Shown here in pieces: positions 36,258 through 44,650 of a DNA stretch of 64,000 nt; the first letter of the stretch is position 1; every line of letters begins with the position of its first letter. The translations under genes and the position numbers were made by a program. Under the pieces are notes generated by a model that saw only the letters and a list, made by a program, of their open reading frames with translations, had not been told where the DNA came from and ran no database searches. This stretch comes from Progne subis subis (lineage: Eukaryota > Chordata > Aves > Passeriformes > Hirundinidae), in NCBI GenBank assembly GCA_022316685.1, contig JAKJHU010000030.1, positions 18,064,893-18,128,892 of the forward strand. The letters run 5' to 3'.

Positions 36258-37714
36258 TTGGCCACGCCTGAAGAGGGACCGAGGACGGGACGGCCGCTCG
36301 CCCTTCGGACCTCCGGGACAGCTGGACAAGCGGGAGCAGCCTGGGACCGGCAACGAGGAGGAGCGCCGGAGGGTGAGCATTCCGGCGGCGGGTAAAGGAG
36401 ACGTGCGAGTGGGAGTGTGAGAGAGTTGGGGTCCGGCAGCTCGGACCCCCGGAACTGAGTGTGGACCCCTCAGTACTGCGGTTTCGGACCCCCGCGAGGG
36501 GGCCGGCCAGGAAAAGGGGGAAGCAAGAGAATAATGAGTGAGGCGTCTCCTTAGGGGCAGAAAGACCCCCCCCTGGGCGTGCAGGGGAAAATAGAGTGTG
36601 AGTGGCACGCATTAGGGGCAGAAAGACCCCCCCCTGGGCGTGCAGGGGAAAATAGAGTGTGAGTGGCACGCATTAGGGGCAGAAAGACCCCCCCCTGGGC
36701 GTGCAGGGGAAAACAAAGTGTGAGTGGCACGCATTGGGGGCAGGTCCCCCCCCTTAAAGGCTAGAGTAGCCTAGGAGGGTTTAGAGTCCCTGGAGGGGCG
36801 GGAAAACCGTACCAGGGTTGACAGGGTGTCCCCAAACACTGCGGGTGCCGAGAGCTCATGAGAGTCCCTGCTTCCCAGGACTGAGCCAGACGCACCGGAG
36901 AGGGTGTGCTGCCGCGGTCTCAGGGAGGAGGCCGTAAACCCATAGCCCGAGGACACCGGGGTGGGGAGTCAATGTAGAGGCAAGGCGGGCATCCTGCACA
37001 CACACACTCATCCCTCTTGCCGAGGCTGCTTCGTTGGGGAGAAGTAGTCAAGCCAGTCCTGGTGGAAGGCAAAGGGGTCGGGCCCTGCTGGGGTTGATCC
37101 TTGGAAACAAGGAAGGGATACCCCCCCAGGTAACCCGTGCGGAGTCTTGACCTCTTACCTCCGTTTCAAAAAGTGAAGAGGGGGACTGTACTAGTAGCAG
37201 GGCAGTCTAGTCCGGGGTTCGGACTGAAGGTGTCCGGCCCGGCGGGGGCTAAGGCGTGGGAAGGCCCTGAGGCCCGGAAGGGGACGCTAGTACTAGGGAC
37301 CCTGTCGTGCGCCGCAAAGCGTGTCCAGAGTCTCAGGGGTGAGGCAAGGCGCGGGGGTACATAGGGGGTGAGGTCATTAGGACTCACCTCAAAGGGGTCA
37401 GAAGAGAGTCTGAGCCCCTGGTGTGAGTAAAGTGTGAGCGTCCAAGGAAGTGAAGAAGGTTAGAGAAAGTGAGTAGAAAGAGGGAGAATTTGTTCCCTAA
37501 TGAAAGCAAAAGTGTAGGAAAGAGTAGAAAAGCATAAAGTTTAGGAGTTTTATGTTGAAGTGTTCAAGAATTAAGTCAGGAGATTTGAAGTAAAGGGAGA
37601 AAAGCTGAAGAATTTTTTTTTGCTTAAAAAAAAACAAAAAACAAAAACAAAAAAAAAACCTGTGTTGCCAGTCAGTAAAGGGCACCTTTGAAATTTTTTT
37701 TCAGTTTAAAGAAA
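36258..37714 (+). other. Long GC-rich 5' leader / packaging region
   Basis: About 1.46 kb between primer site and gag, some three times the length usual for a simple gammaretrovirus. A strong splice donor candidate (GGAGG/GTGAGC, GT at 36,373) could serve the env message. Three perfect or near-perfect 61-bp tandem units lie at 36,551-36,733. A small plus-strand frame (37,137-37,364, 75 codons) has no recognisable domain. Just before gag is an A/T-run region (37,611-37,660). Confidence 0.8.
36551..36750 (+). repeat. 61-bp tandem repeat in ERV leader
   Basis: Units start at 36,551, 36,612 and 36,673 (exact 61-bp steps), with a diverged partial fourth at 36,734. Units 1 and 2 look identical and unit 3 differs at a few bases (aacaaag for aatagag). 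Each contains a C8 run (gacccccccc) and gggcgtgcagggg, which could fold as repeated hairpins within the likely packaging region. Confidence 0.95.
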
Positions 37715-38791
37715 ATGGGACAATGTACTAGTAAGAAAAAGAAATCCCAAAAAGAGAATAACAAAGTAAAGAGTATTCCACCCGGTAGTCCCTTAGAACA
37801 ACTTTTAACTAAATGGGATTCTTTAGAGGCCACAAAAGGACTAGATCAGGTTAAAATGGTGTTTTATTGCACAGAAGTTTGGCCAAAATTAAAATTACCA
37901 GGAGAGTGGCCATGGTTTGGAACACATGATGAGTGGATGTGCTATCAGTTAAACCACTACCTAAGAATTCAGGAAGATCCAGACGTAAACCAGTTAGCTT
38001 ATGCTGCTTGTTGGCAAAAGAGAGCCACGAGTAAAGAGAATATAAAAGTCTGCAAATTAAAAGAAAAAGAAAAGTGTGAAAGAAAAGAACAGAAAGAGGA
38101 AAGAACAGAAACTAATCAAAGATGGGACCCTTTAGACCATTTACCCCCTCCAATTTACCCAGAGGTGCCCCAAGTCCCTCAAAATCCTGTCCCAGTTCCC
38201 CTACTAACTTCCCCGAGTCAAACTCCAACTCCTTCAGCACCCTCTCCTCCTCTTCCCCCAGTGGTTCCATCATCACCCCCCCTTAACACCTCTCCTCCCC
38301 AGTCCTTAGTACCTTCTCCCCCTTCTCTCCCAACAGCCCCTTTGCCACCTCCTTCCAATAGTCAAAATTCTTTAGCCCCAGTTATAACCCCTGCAGTTTC
38401 CCAAAACACGACCTCTTCCCTAGCCCCCCTTTCTCCCACAGTACTATCCTCTGTTTCTCCCCCTACAGATTTTACTACCTCCCCCTCACCTACAGTAATT
38501 CCCCTGCCACCTCCTAATTGGGAGTTAACCAAAACCCCTACAGACTCCTGTGAGTCATCCCGTTCTCCTGGAATTCCCCAGGAATTTGTAACTCAGCCAG
38601 TGTTATCAGTTAATAATGTAAGTGAAGGACCCTATTGTAACACAAGGTCAAAAGCCTTAAAGCCAGAAAAACTTTTTCCCCTCAGGGAAGTGCCTATGGG
38701 AGGAGTAATTGGAGGAGTGGGATTTGTAAATGCCCCATTAACAGCCTCTGAGGTAAGAGGATTTAAAAAAAGAGCTAGGAAATTTAGTTGA
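37715..38791 (+). pseudogene. gag: gag, first part: matrix and proline-rich region
   Basis: This encodes the retroviral structural polyprotein's matrix and linker. The ATG at 37,715 is preferred over an in-frame ATG nine codons upstream (37,688) because it starts MGQ, giving a glycine-2 myristoylation signal followed by a lysine-rich stretch (residues 7-19), as in membrane-targeted matrix proteins. A PPIY late-budding motif is at residues 145-148, followed by a long proline/serine/threonine-rich region (about 149-310). The frame stops at 38,789-38,791, just after an A7 tract (38,765-38,771). The capsid continues in the +1 frame from that tract, so one extra base has split gag. Otherwise no stops or decay are seen. 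Confidence 0.9.
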
Positions 38792-39656
38792 AGATCCCAT
38801 AGGTATTGCCACACAGGTAGACCAATTCCTTGGACCCAATGTTTATACATGGGGAGAGTTAAATTCTATATTAAACATCTTGTTCTCCCCTGAGGAAATA
38901 CGAATGATTAGAACAGCAAGTATCAGAATCTGGGAAAGGGAAAATAGGTTGGGGCCACCTGGAGATCATAAATTACCGATAACTGACCCAGGGTGGGACC
39001 CAAATCGAGAAGAGGAAAGACAAAATATGAGAGACTATAGGTCCTTGATAGTAAGAGGTATAAGAGAATCTGTCCCCAGAGGAAATAATACTAAATTAGC
39101 TTTTGATGGGTCCCAAGAAAAAGATGAGACTCCTGCCACTTGGCTAAATCGATTAAAGAGAAATTTTCAATTATATTCAAGCATAGACCCTGATAGTCCT
39201 GAGGGACAAGTAATTCTAAAAGTGCAGTTTGTAACAAAGTCATGGCCAGATATACGGAGAAAATTAGAAAAAATTGAAGATTGGCAGGAGAAAAGTATTA
39301 ATGAATTATTAAAAGAAGCCTTAAGAGTTTATCTGAGGAGAGAAGAAGAAAAAGCTAAAGCCAAGGCTCGCATTATGGTAGCTGTAGCAAGAGAAAGTAC
39401 TGGAGTAGCAGAAAACCAGAAAAACTCCCCCTGGAAATCTAGTGAGGGAGGACCAAGACCCTCATTTAAAGAACCAAAGTCACCCATAGTACCACCGTGG
39501 GTAAATTTAAAAAGAAGTAACCCAGGAGAGAATAGAACTTGTTATTACTGTGGTGAAATAGGGCATTTAAAAAGGGATTGTAAGAAATTATCACTTGATG
39601 AGGCTATTGCAAGGGAGCAAGATGCCCTGGAGAGGGTGCTGAAAGGGGAGGATTAG
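38772..39656 (+). pseudogene. gag: gag, second part: capsid and nucleocapsid
   Basis: The open frame entered just after the A7 tract continues Gag. It covers the capsid, including a major-homology-like segment (E-T-P-A-T-W-L-N-R-L near 39,127-39,160), an acidic/basic charged helix (E-E-E-K-A-K-A-K, about 39,340) and a nucleocapsid with one CCHC zinc knuckle, C-Y-Y-C-G-E-I-G-H-L-K-R-D-C (39,539-39,580). One knuckle, not two, is typical of gammaretroviruses. It ends at a TAG (39,654-39,656) directly followed by G-rich sequence and an in-frame protease, the arrangement used for stop-codon readthrough. It has no start codon of its own. Confidence 0.9.
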
Positions 39657-40071
39657 GGGTGTCAGAGGCTCTATAAAATAGGGGACCCAATAGAACAACA
39701 AGATGAGCCTCTAGTAAACTTTGATGTGGGTCCCCAAAGTGAAGAATATGAATTCTTAGTAGACACAGGAGCTGATAGATCGAGTTTAAGGAAATTACCA
39801 ACAGGGGTAACAATCGGGACAAAAAACTTGTGAAGTGTTAGGGGCTGAAGGGAGGCCCTTTCGAGCATTAATAGTTGAAGGAGTAGAGATTAAAGGGAAC
39901 TCAAAGCACTGTGTAGCTGATTTTCTTTATTTACCACATACAGAAACCAATTTACTAGGCAGAGACTTACAAGTGCAGCTCGGGGTAGGAGTTATCCCAA
40001 AAGATGGAAAAATGGTTGTGCATATCATGAAACTGACCCAAGGGGATATACAAGAAATAAATCCAGAATAG
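39657..40071 (+). pseudogene. pro: Retroviral aspartic protease, frame-broken
   Basis: Protease that would cleave Gag and Pol, in frame with gag across the TAG. The active-site motif L-V-D-T-G-A-D starts at 39,756 (aspartate codon 39,762). The frame runs into a TGA at 39,834 just after an A6 tract (39,821-39,826). The rest of the enzyme continues in the +1 frame from 39,835, with the conserved L-L-G-R-D-L near 39,950-39,968, and ends at a TAG (40,069-40,071). As in gag, one extra A explains the break. Both halves are otherwise undecayed. Confidence 0.88.
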
Positions 40072-41837
40072 AATACCATTGCCTAGAACTCATTGATATG
40101 CAGACAAAAGTAAGGGAAGATTTAGAGGATACACCCCTTCCATATGGGAGAGTGTTGTTCACAGATGGGTCATCCCGAGTGGTGGAAGGGAAAAGAATAT
40201 CAGGATACTCTGTGATTGAGGGAGAGAAAATGAAGGTTTTAGAAAAGGGAAAGTTACCAAGTAATTGGTCAGCACAGTGCTGTGAAATATATGCACTAAA
40301 GAGAGGGCTAGACTTACTTAAAGATGACCGAGGGACCATTTACACAGACTCTAGATATGCCTTTGGTATCGTGCACACATTTGGGAAAATTTGGGAAGGA
40401 CGGGGATATTTAAATTCAAAAGGGAAAAACTTAATACACACAGAATTAATAAAGTCAGTGTTAAAATCTTTACAAAAACCAGTAGAAATTGCAGTAGTTC
40501 ACATAAAAGGACATCAAAAGGGAGATATGCCCGAGATAAGGGGAAACCAGTTAGCTGATAAAACAGCCAGAGAAGCAGCTTTAGAACCAGGAGAACCAGT
40601 AAAAATCCTCAAATTAGAGAAAATGCCAAAAAAAGAAGAAGAAAGGATAGAGCAGGTATTCAGTAAAAAAGAGCAGAAAGCAATAAAAGAATTAGGATTA
40701 CACCAGGGGGAACACGGAGTGTGGTTAACAGCTGACGGACGGAAATTTTTAAATAAAGCCCTAGCCAGAAAAGTACTTACAGAAATACATAATTTAACCC
40801 ACTGGGGAACCCAGGGATTATGTGACCATTTTCTAAGGGAAAACCTATGTATTGGAGTACACGAATTAGCAAAAGCAGTTACTCAGGGATGTATTATATG
40901 TCAGAAAATAAATCAAAAAGTTATGAGAAAAACTGAGCCTGGAGGGAGGGAGTTAGCCTTAAGGCCCTTCCAGAACGTGCAAATTGATTTTACTGAGATG
41001 CCCCCTGTTCAAGGGTACAAACACTTGTTAGTGATCATAGATCACCTTACCCATTGGGTAGAGGCATTTCCTACAAAAAGAGAAACAGCAGAAGTAGTAA
41101 CAAAAATCATATTAGAAGATATCCTCCCTCGGTATGGGCTGATAAATAATATTGATTCAGACAGAGGGCCACATTTCACAGCACAAATTCTACAACAGGT
41201 AACACAAGCCTTAGGGATAAAATGGAGGTTACACACCCCATGGCATCCCCAAAGCTCAGGCAGAGTAGAAAGGATGAACAAAACCATTAAAAATGTACTG
41301 ACTAAACTAATAGCAGAAACTCAACTAAATGGGCTTAAATGCTTACCCCTAGCATTACTACGAATCAGAACACAGCCACGAGCAGATCTAGGAGTGTCAC
41401 CATATGAAATGTTATTTGGGCTTCCCTTTTTGTTATCTCCTTATAGTTCTAAAGACTACCTGGAAGGAGAGGAAATCACTAGAAAATATCTAAAAACCAT
41501 TGGACAAACCTTAGAAAATCTCAGAAAGAAAGGCTATCTTCCTCAAACTTCCCCTTTGGATGCAAATGTGCATAATATCAATCCTGGAGATTGGGTATTG
41601 ATCAAAACGTGGACTAATACCCCGCTGACCCCGAAGTTTGAAGGTCCCTACCAAGTACTGTTAACAACTCACACAGCAGTGCGCACTGAGGAAAAAGGAT
41701 GGACCCACATCACCAGAGTTAAAGGGCCAGTACCCCCTCCTGGAGAGAACCCGAGTTCAGCACCCTCACCGGATGAAACCGAGTGGACAGTAACACCACA
41801 CCCGAAAGACTTGAAATTAACCTTTAAAAAGAAATAA
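40072..41837 (+). CDS. pol: pol remnant: RNase H and integrase, RT domain absent
   Basis: The longest frame runs from ATG 40,098 (579 codons) and extends a few codons upstream of it. RNase H (residues about 15-160) keeps its four catalytic acids D23, E63, D84 and D154. Integrase keeps the zinc-binding H231, H235, C265, C268, the D297, D355, E391 triad with exactly 35 residues between the last two, and a GPY motif at 516-518. Normal pol has a reverse-transcriptase polymerase of roughly 430 residues between protease and RNase H. Here only about 26 bases separate them, and the frames do not match. The enzyme domains look intact, but there is no natural route of expression without protease/RT, so this is a deleted pol. 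Confidence 0.93.
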
Positions 41838-42485
41838 GAGATAACAGAGACTGTGAAAACCTTTTGTTTCAGTTGCCTCTCCCATATTCAACGAACTCAA
41901 AAAAGGGGGGGGGGGGGCACAATAAGGGTTAATTTCTGTAAACCTAAGTCAGTTTTTGTAAATAGCCATTTTAGATATGTTTAAGTAATAGTTATATTAA
42001 AAAGGGGTATAAGTTCTTTTTTGTATTAATTTTACATATAGTTTAAGTTTTTTTTATAAGTAAGAATTTTAAGTAAGTTTAAAGGGTTTTTTTTTAATAA
42101 TAATTTTTAAATTGTAAGTTTTATGAATAGCAATTTAAATAAGTTTAAGTAATAGAAAAAAAAAGAATCAGGGTTTTTTTATTAAGTTTAAATATTGTTT
42201 AGGTTTTATAAATAGTGATTTAAATAAGTTTAAGATTTTTTTCTTTGTTAATTTTAAAAGTTGTTAAGCTCTATAAGTAGCAGTTTGAACAAATTTAAGT
42301 AATAGAAAAATTAAAAGAGTGTAAAGTTTTTTTTGAAAAAAAAAAAGAGAGTAAATCTCCTACAGAACATTCTCTAAGGGCAACTAAATTAATAGGGAAG
42401 GGAAGTGGAAGCATGTAAGTGGGTTCTGTAGGAGACCTCTCCACTCCAAGAGGCAAGGCCGGGTGGAGCAAGAGATCCAGGAAGG
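41838..42485 (+). other. AT-rich pol-env spacer with G13 tract and degenerate repeats
   Basis: Not coding. A splice-acceptor candidate (ccttttgtttcag, AG at 41,871-41,872) lies near the start. A6G13 at 41,899-41,917 resembles a polypurine tract. Four degenerate copies of a 30-40 bp unit with core 'ataagt...tttaagtaatag' lie at about 41,953-41,991, 42,119-42,155, 42,204-42,234 and 42,270-42,305. The last 80 bp before the small env-like frame are GC-richer and contain other AG sites. Confidence 0.8.
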
Positions 42486-42805
42486 ATGGCCCATACCGGA
42501 CTCTTGGGAGGGATCGTACTGGTGATGTTCATAGAGCACACCTATGAAACAAAAGCCTGTGCTAACTGCTACCATCCAGTGTACGATGGAGAGGATCTCA
42601 GATCCTTATTCAGGGTCCATACTAACGTGAACCCAAACTGCTTTGACCACTCCCAGTTGAATACTTGCCAAGAGGATGGAAAAGTTTATTGGACCACAAA
42701 AACACAGCTAGTTATGCACAGCGCCTGTTTGGGGAATGTCCTATAGGAGATACTGGGTTATGCTTTGACAAATTGATGCGAGCTAAAGCTCGATCAAAGA
42801 AATAG
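42486..42805 (+). pseudogene. env: env remnant: signal peptide and short cysteine-rich piece
   Basis: An 86-codon frame starts at ATG 42,486. Its N-terminus has a hydrophobic stretch (G-L-L-G-G-I-V-L-V-M-F-I) like a signal peptide, then a secreted-looking part with five or so cysteines, stopping at 42,744-42,746. A second frame (−1 relative) carries about 20 further codons, including basic R-A-K-A-R-S-K-K, to a TAG at 42,803-42,805 touching the polypurine tract, where an envelope C-terminus normally lies. No furin site, fusion peptide, immunosuppressive-type region or membrane anchor is present. I infer an env with most of surface and transmembrane subunits deleted; a small accessory protein is the alternative. 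Confidence 0.6.
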
Positions 42806-42816
42806 AGGGGGGGAGT
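42797..42816 (+). other. 3' polypurine tract
   Basis: The purine run aagaaatagagggggggag lies directly against the 3' LTR and would prime plus-strand DNA synthesis. It overlaps the end of the env-like frame. Confidence 0.9.
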
Positions 42817-43429
42817 TGTTATAAATAAATTCTATTCAAGAAATCTATGTTTTAGTTACTTAATTGTTAAGTAATTCCATTAAGATTGTTAATGCTAGCT
42901 TCTATATAAAGAATTTGCCTTATTCCTGTTTTAATACTGATTTATTACCTTATTTGCTTGTTTGTTAATTAAGAATTCACCTTATTACCTGTATCTCTGC
43001 TCCCATTCGCCAGATAGTGTCTGAATATGCAAATAAAAAGAACGCTAGAATTCTGGGAACAACTCAAGAACAAGAGACTCTGAAAAGCAGGGAACCAAAG
43101 TAAAATCCAGGACTGTAGTCGCATTTTAGACCAGTGCAAGAAATACGGGGGTCCGCCGAAGCAGCTTCATTTAGTCGCTGTGACCTGAGAAGGAGTCCCC
43201 CATCGCTGGATGACCCCTGATCAGCGAAGCAAAACGGACTCCCCGGCAAGGGAAAAAGCCCGTGAGGGGGGGTGGGAGTCCCCAGCTTTGCTGTGAAGCG
43301 AAGCTGTGTGTACCTCCTCCTCCACGTTGCCAAGGGAGCAAGCAAGCTCTCCCCCAAGGCCAAGCTTGATAATAAAGAAACATACAAAACCAGCAAGTCT
43401 CTGACTCTCTTTATATTTTTTCCAGAACA
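42817..43429 (+). repeat. 3' LTR of young provirus
   Basis: 613 bp, same sequence as the 5' LTR (constant offset of 7,198). It contains the same TATA-like element (about 43,029) and AATAAA (43,371-43,376). It is followed by the second CCAT duplication and the remaining piece of LTR C. It lies in sense, about 0.4 kb upstream of the start of the CpG-rich host promoter. Confidence 0.96.
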
Positions 43430-43517
43430 CCATTGTTTCTCTTATCTCTCAGTGCTAGTTTTATCTACCAGCAGACCCAGGACTTGTTTGCAAAGACAAA
43501 TCTTGTCACACCTCTCA

Positions 43518-43627
43518 GTGTTCAACCACTGGACATGGCACTCAGCGCCATGGTCGGCTTGACAAGGTGGGTTATAGGTTGGGTTCAATGATCTTGGAGG
43601 TCTTTTCCAGTCTTAACGATTCTGTGA
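43518..43627 (+). mobile_element. CR1 LINE, segment 3 of 3 (3' end)
   Basis: It resumes as gtgttcaaccactggacatgg and continues to the CR1 3' UTR: caatgatcttggaggtctttt, ccagtcttaacgattctgtg. It completes the copy begun at 33,095. Confidence 0.93.
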
Positions 43628-43789
43628 AAGACTTCCGATTTCCCCTTGCCTGTCTGCAAAATCTGGCATCAAAGGCATCAGATTTGGAAGACAGCAGTAT
43701 TATTTCAAGGAAAACAGGCTAAGAGATCGTGCAGCCTTGGGTTTCACTGATTTTCACCAGGGTTTGCCACCACGGTCTCTGTAGGGGCG

Positions 43790-44650
43790 TTTGAACTCCG
43801 GTCTCAAGGAAGCGTCCACCACCGCTCACCCTCCCCTGCCCCTCGCTTCAGCCCATGGCGGAGCGGAGCCCAGCGCCACGCCCGGGCCAGAGGCACCAGA
43901 CACCGGCAGCAAGCCCGCCCGCGGCACCGACCCGCCCTCACGGCGCGGAGCCGGGCACGACACACGGGGAGCACCGCCCCCAGGAGCCGGCTCGCCCACG
44001 CCGCAAAGTCTCCTGGGAGTTGTGGTCCGTCCCGGCGGCCTCTGCTAGCCCGCCCGGCCGGCGCCTAGCAGGGCTCAGCCAGCTGCATGTCCCGGGTCTG
44101 TCCCCCCCGTGCCGTGTCCGGGCGCTTCTTCATGTGCGGCGACTCTTCGGCTCCCTCTCTGCGTGGGAGGGATGGATGGGCGGGAAAGGGCACGGAACTA
44201 CTCTTGGTAGAACTACAACTCCCGGCGTGCACTGTGCTACGGAGAACTCAACGGGGCGGGGGAGGTAGGCCAAGATGGCGGCTGCTAAACAGAGCCGGAG
44301 GGGAGGTTGAGGTGAGTTTGGGGCAACCAGACTGTGCTCCCAGTACTTGTGTTCACCCTGGCAGTCGCCTCCTTGTAGCGATCTCCCGATTCATTCCACT
44401 TCTCCACGCTAGGGAACGAGGAGGCCGCGCCAGAGGGGTGGGCGCCGAGGGAGTGGCGGGAGGCTCGGGCCGCCGGGCTGGCGCGGGAGGGGAAGCCTCA
44501 GAGCATCGCCTCAGGCCGGACTCGCCGCGGCAGCGGCTCGGGGTGTCCCTGTGGGCCGGCGGAAGGGCTGACAGGCTGGCTCTCCGCCTCCGGAGGGGTC
44601 TGCTCGCCACTGGAGCTGTGGGGACAGCGGGGCTGGGGGCAGCGAGCGGA
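43790..44650 (+). promoter_or_regulatory. CpG-island promoter with ZNF143, GC-box and YY1 motifs
   Basis: An abrupt rise in G+C and CpG density in otherwise AT-rich DNA. Motifs by eye are actacaactcccggcgtgc at 44,212-44,230 (ZNF143/THAP11 type), a second copy in reverse orientation at about 44,009-44,030 (tcctgggagttgtggtccg), a GC box ggggcggggg near 44,252-44,261, and ccaagatggcggc at 44,270-44,282, the YY1 motif commonly at or just after transcription starts. No TATA box is seen. Two opposed ZNF143-type motifs 200 bp apart suggest possible bidirectional firing. Long frames here (43,791-44,048; 43,855-44,268; 44,087-44,800) are GC-driven and unlikely to be coding. Confidence 0.85.
44235..44311 (+). 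other. Probable non-coding first exon of an unidentified gene
   Basis: Directly after the GC box and spanning the YY1 motif, sequence runs to a strong splice donor, TTGAG/GTGAGT, with GT at 44,312-44,313. The YY1 motif contains an ATG (44,274) whose frame soon closes, so the exon is probably 5' UTR. The start position is inferred from motif placement. Confidence 0.6.

Larger units (their letters stand above)
35619..43429 (+). mobile_element. Young gammaretrovirus-like provirus, RT- and env-deleted
   Basis: A 7,811-bp ERV has two LTRs that I compared line by line and found identical over all 613 bases, with ends TG...CA and target duplication CCAT (35,615-35,618 and 43,430-43,433). LTRs are identical at integration, so insertion is recent. 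Order: LTR, tRNA-Pro-like primer site, leader of about 1.46 kb, gag, protease, RNase H-integrase, env remnant, polypurine tract, LTR. The class is supported by the 4-bp duplication, MGQ myristoylation start, PPxY late domain, single zinc knuckle, in-frame gag-pro stop and GPY motif in integrase. RT polymerase is absent, most of env is absent, and two A-tract frame breaks are present. As it stands it cannot replicate on its own. Confidence 0.95.
35208..43517 (-). mobile_element. Solo LTR C, split by the young provirus
   Basis: Two pieces, 35,208-35,618 and 43,434-43,517, form an LTR of about 495 bp once the provirus is removed. Plus-strand ends are TGTTAGG and CCTCTCA, with a 4-bp duplication gtgt in the CR1. 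Its minus-strand orientation is shown by a TATA-like ggataaaaagg near 35,350 and a polyadenylation signal (ggaataaag) near 35,280. It was therefore a solo LTR inside the CR1 before the provirus arrived. The coordinates span the nested provirus. Confidence 0.85.

Noticed and set aside
35866..36669. 267-codon minus-strand open frame over the 5' LTR and leader
   Set aside because: It is antisense to a clear LTR and leader. It repeats proportionally with the 61-bp units and has no recognisable domain. Part of it recurs in the 3' LTR simply because the LTRs are identical.
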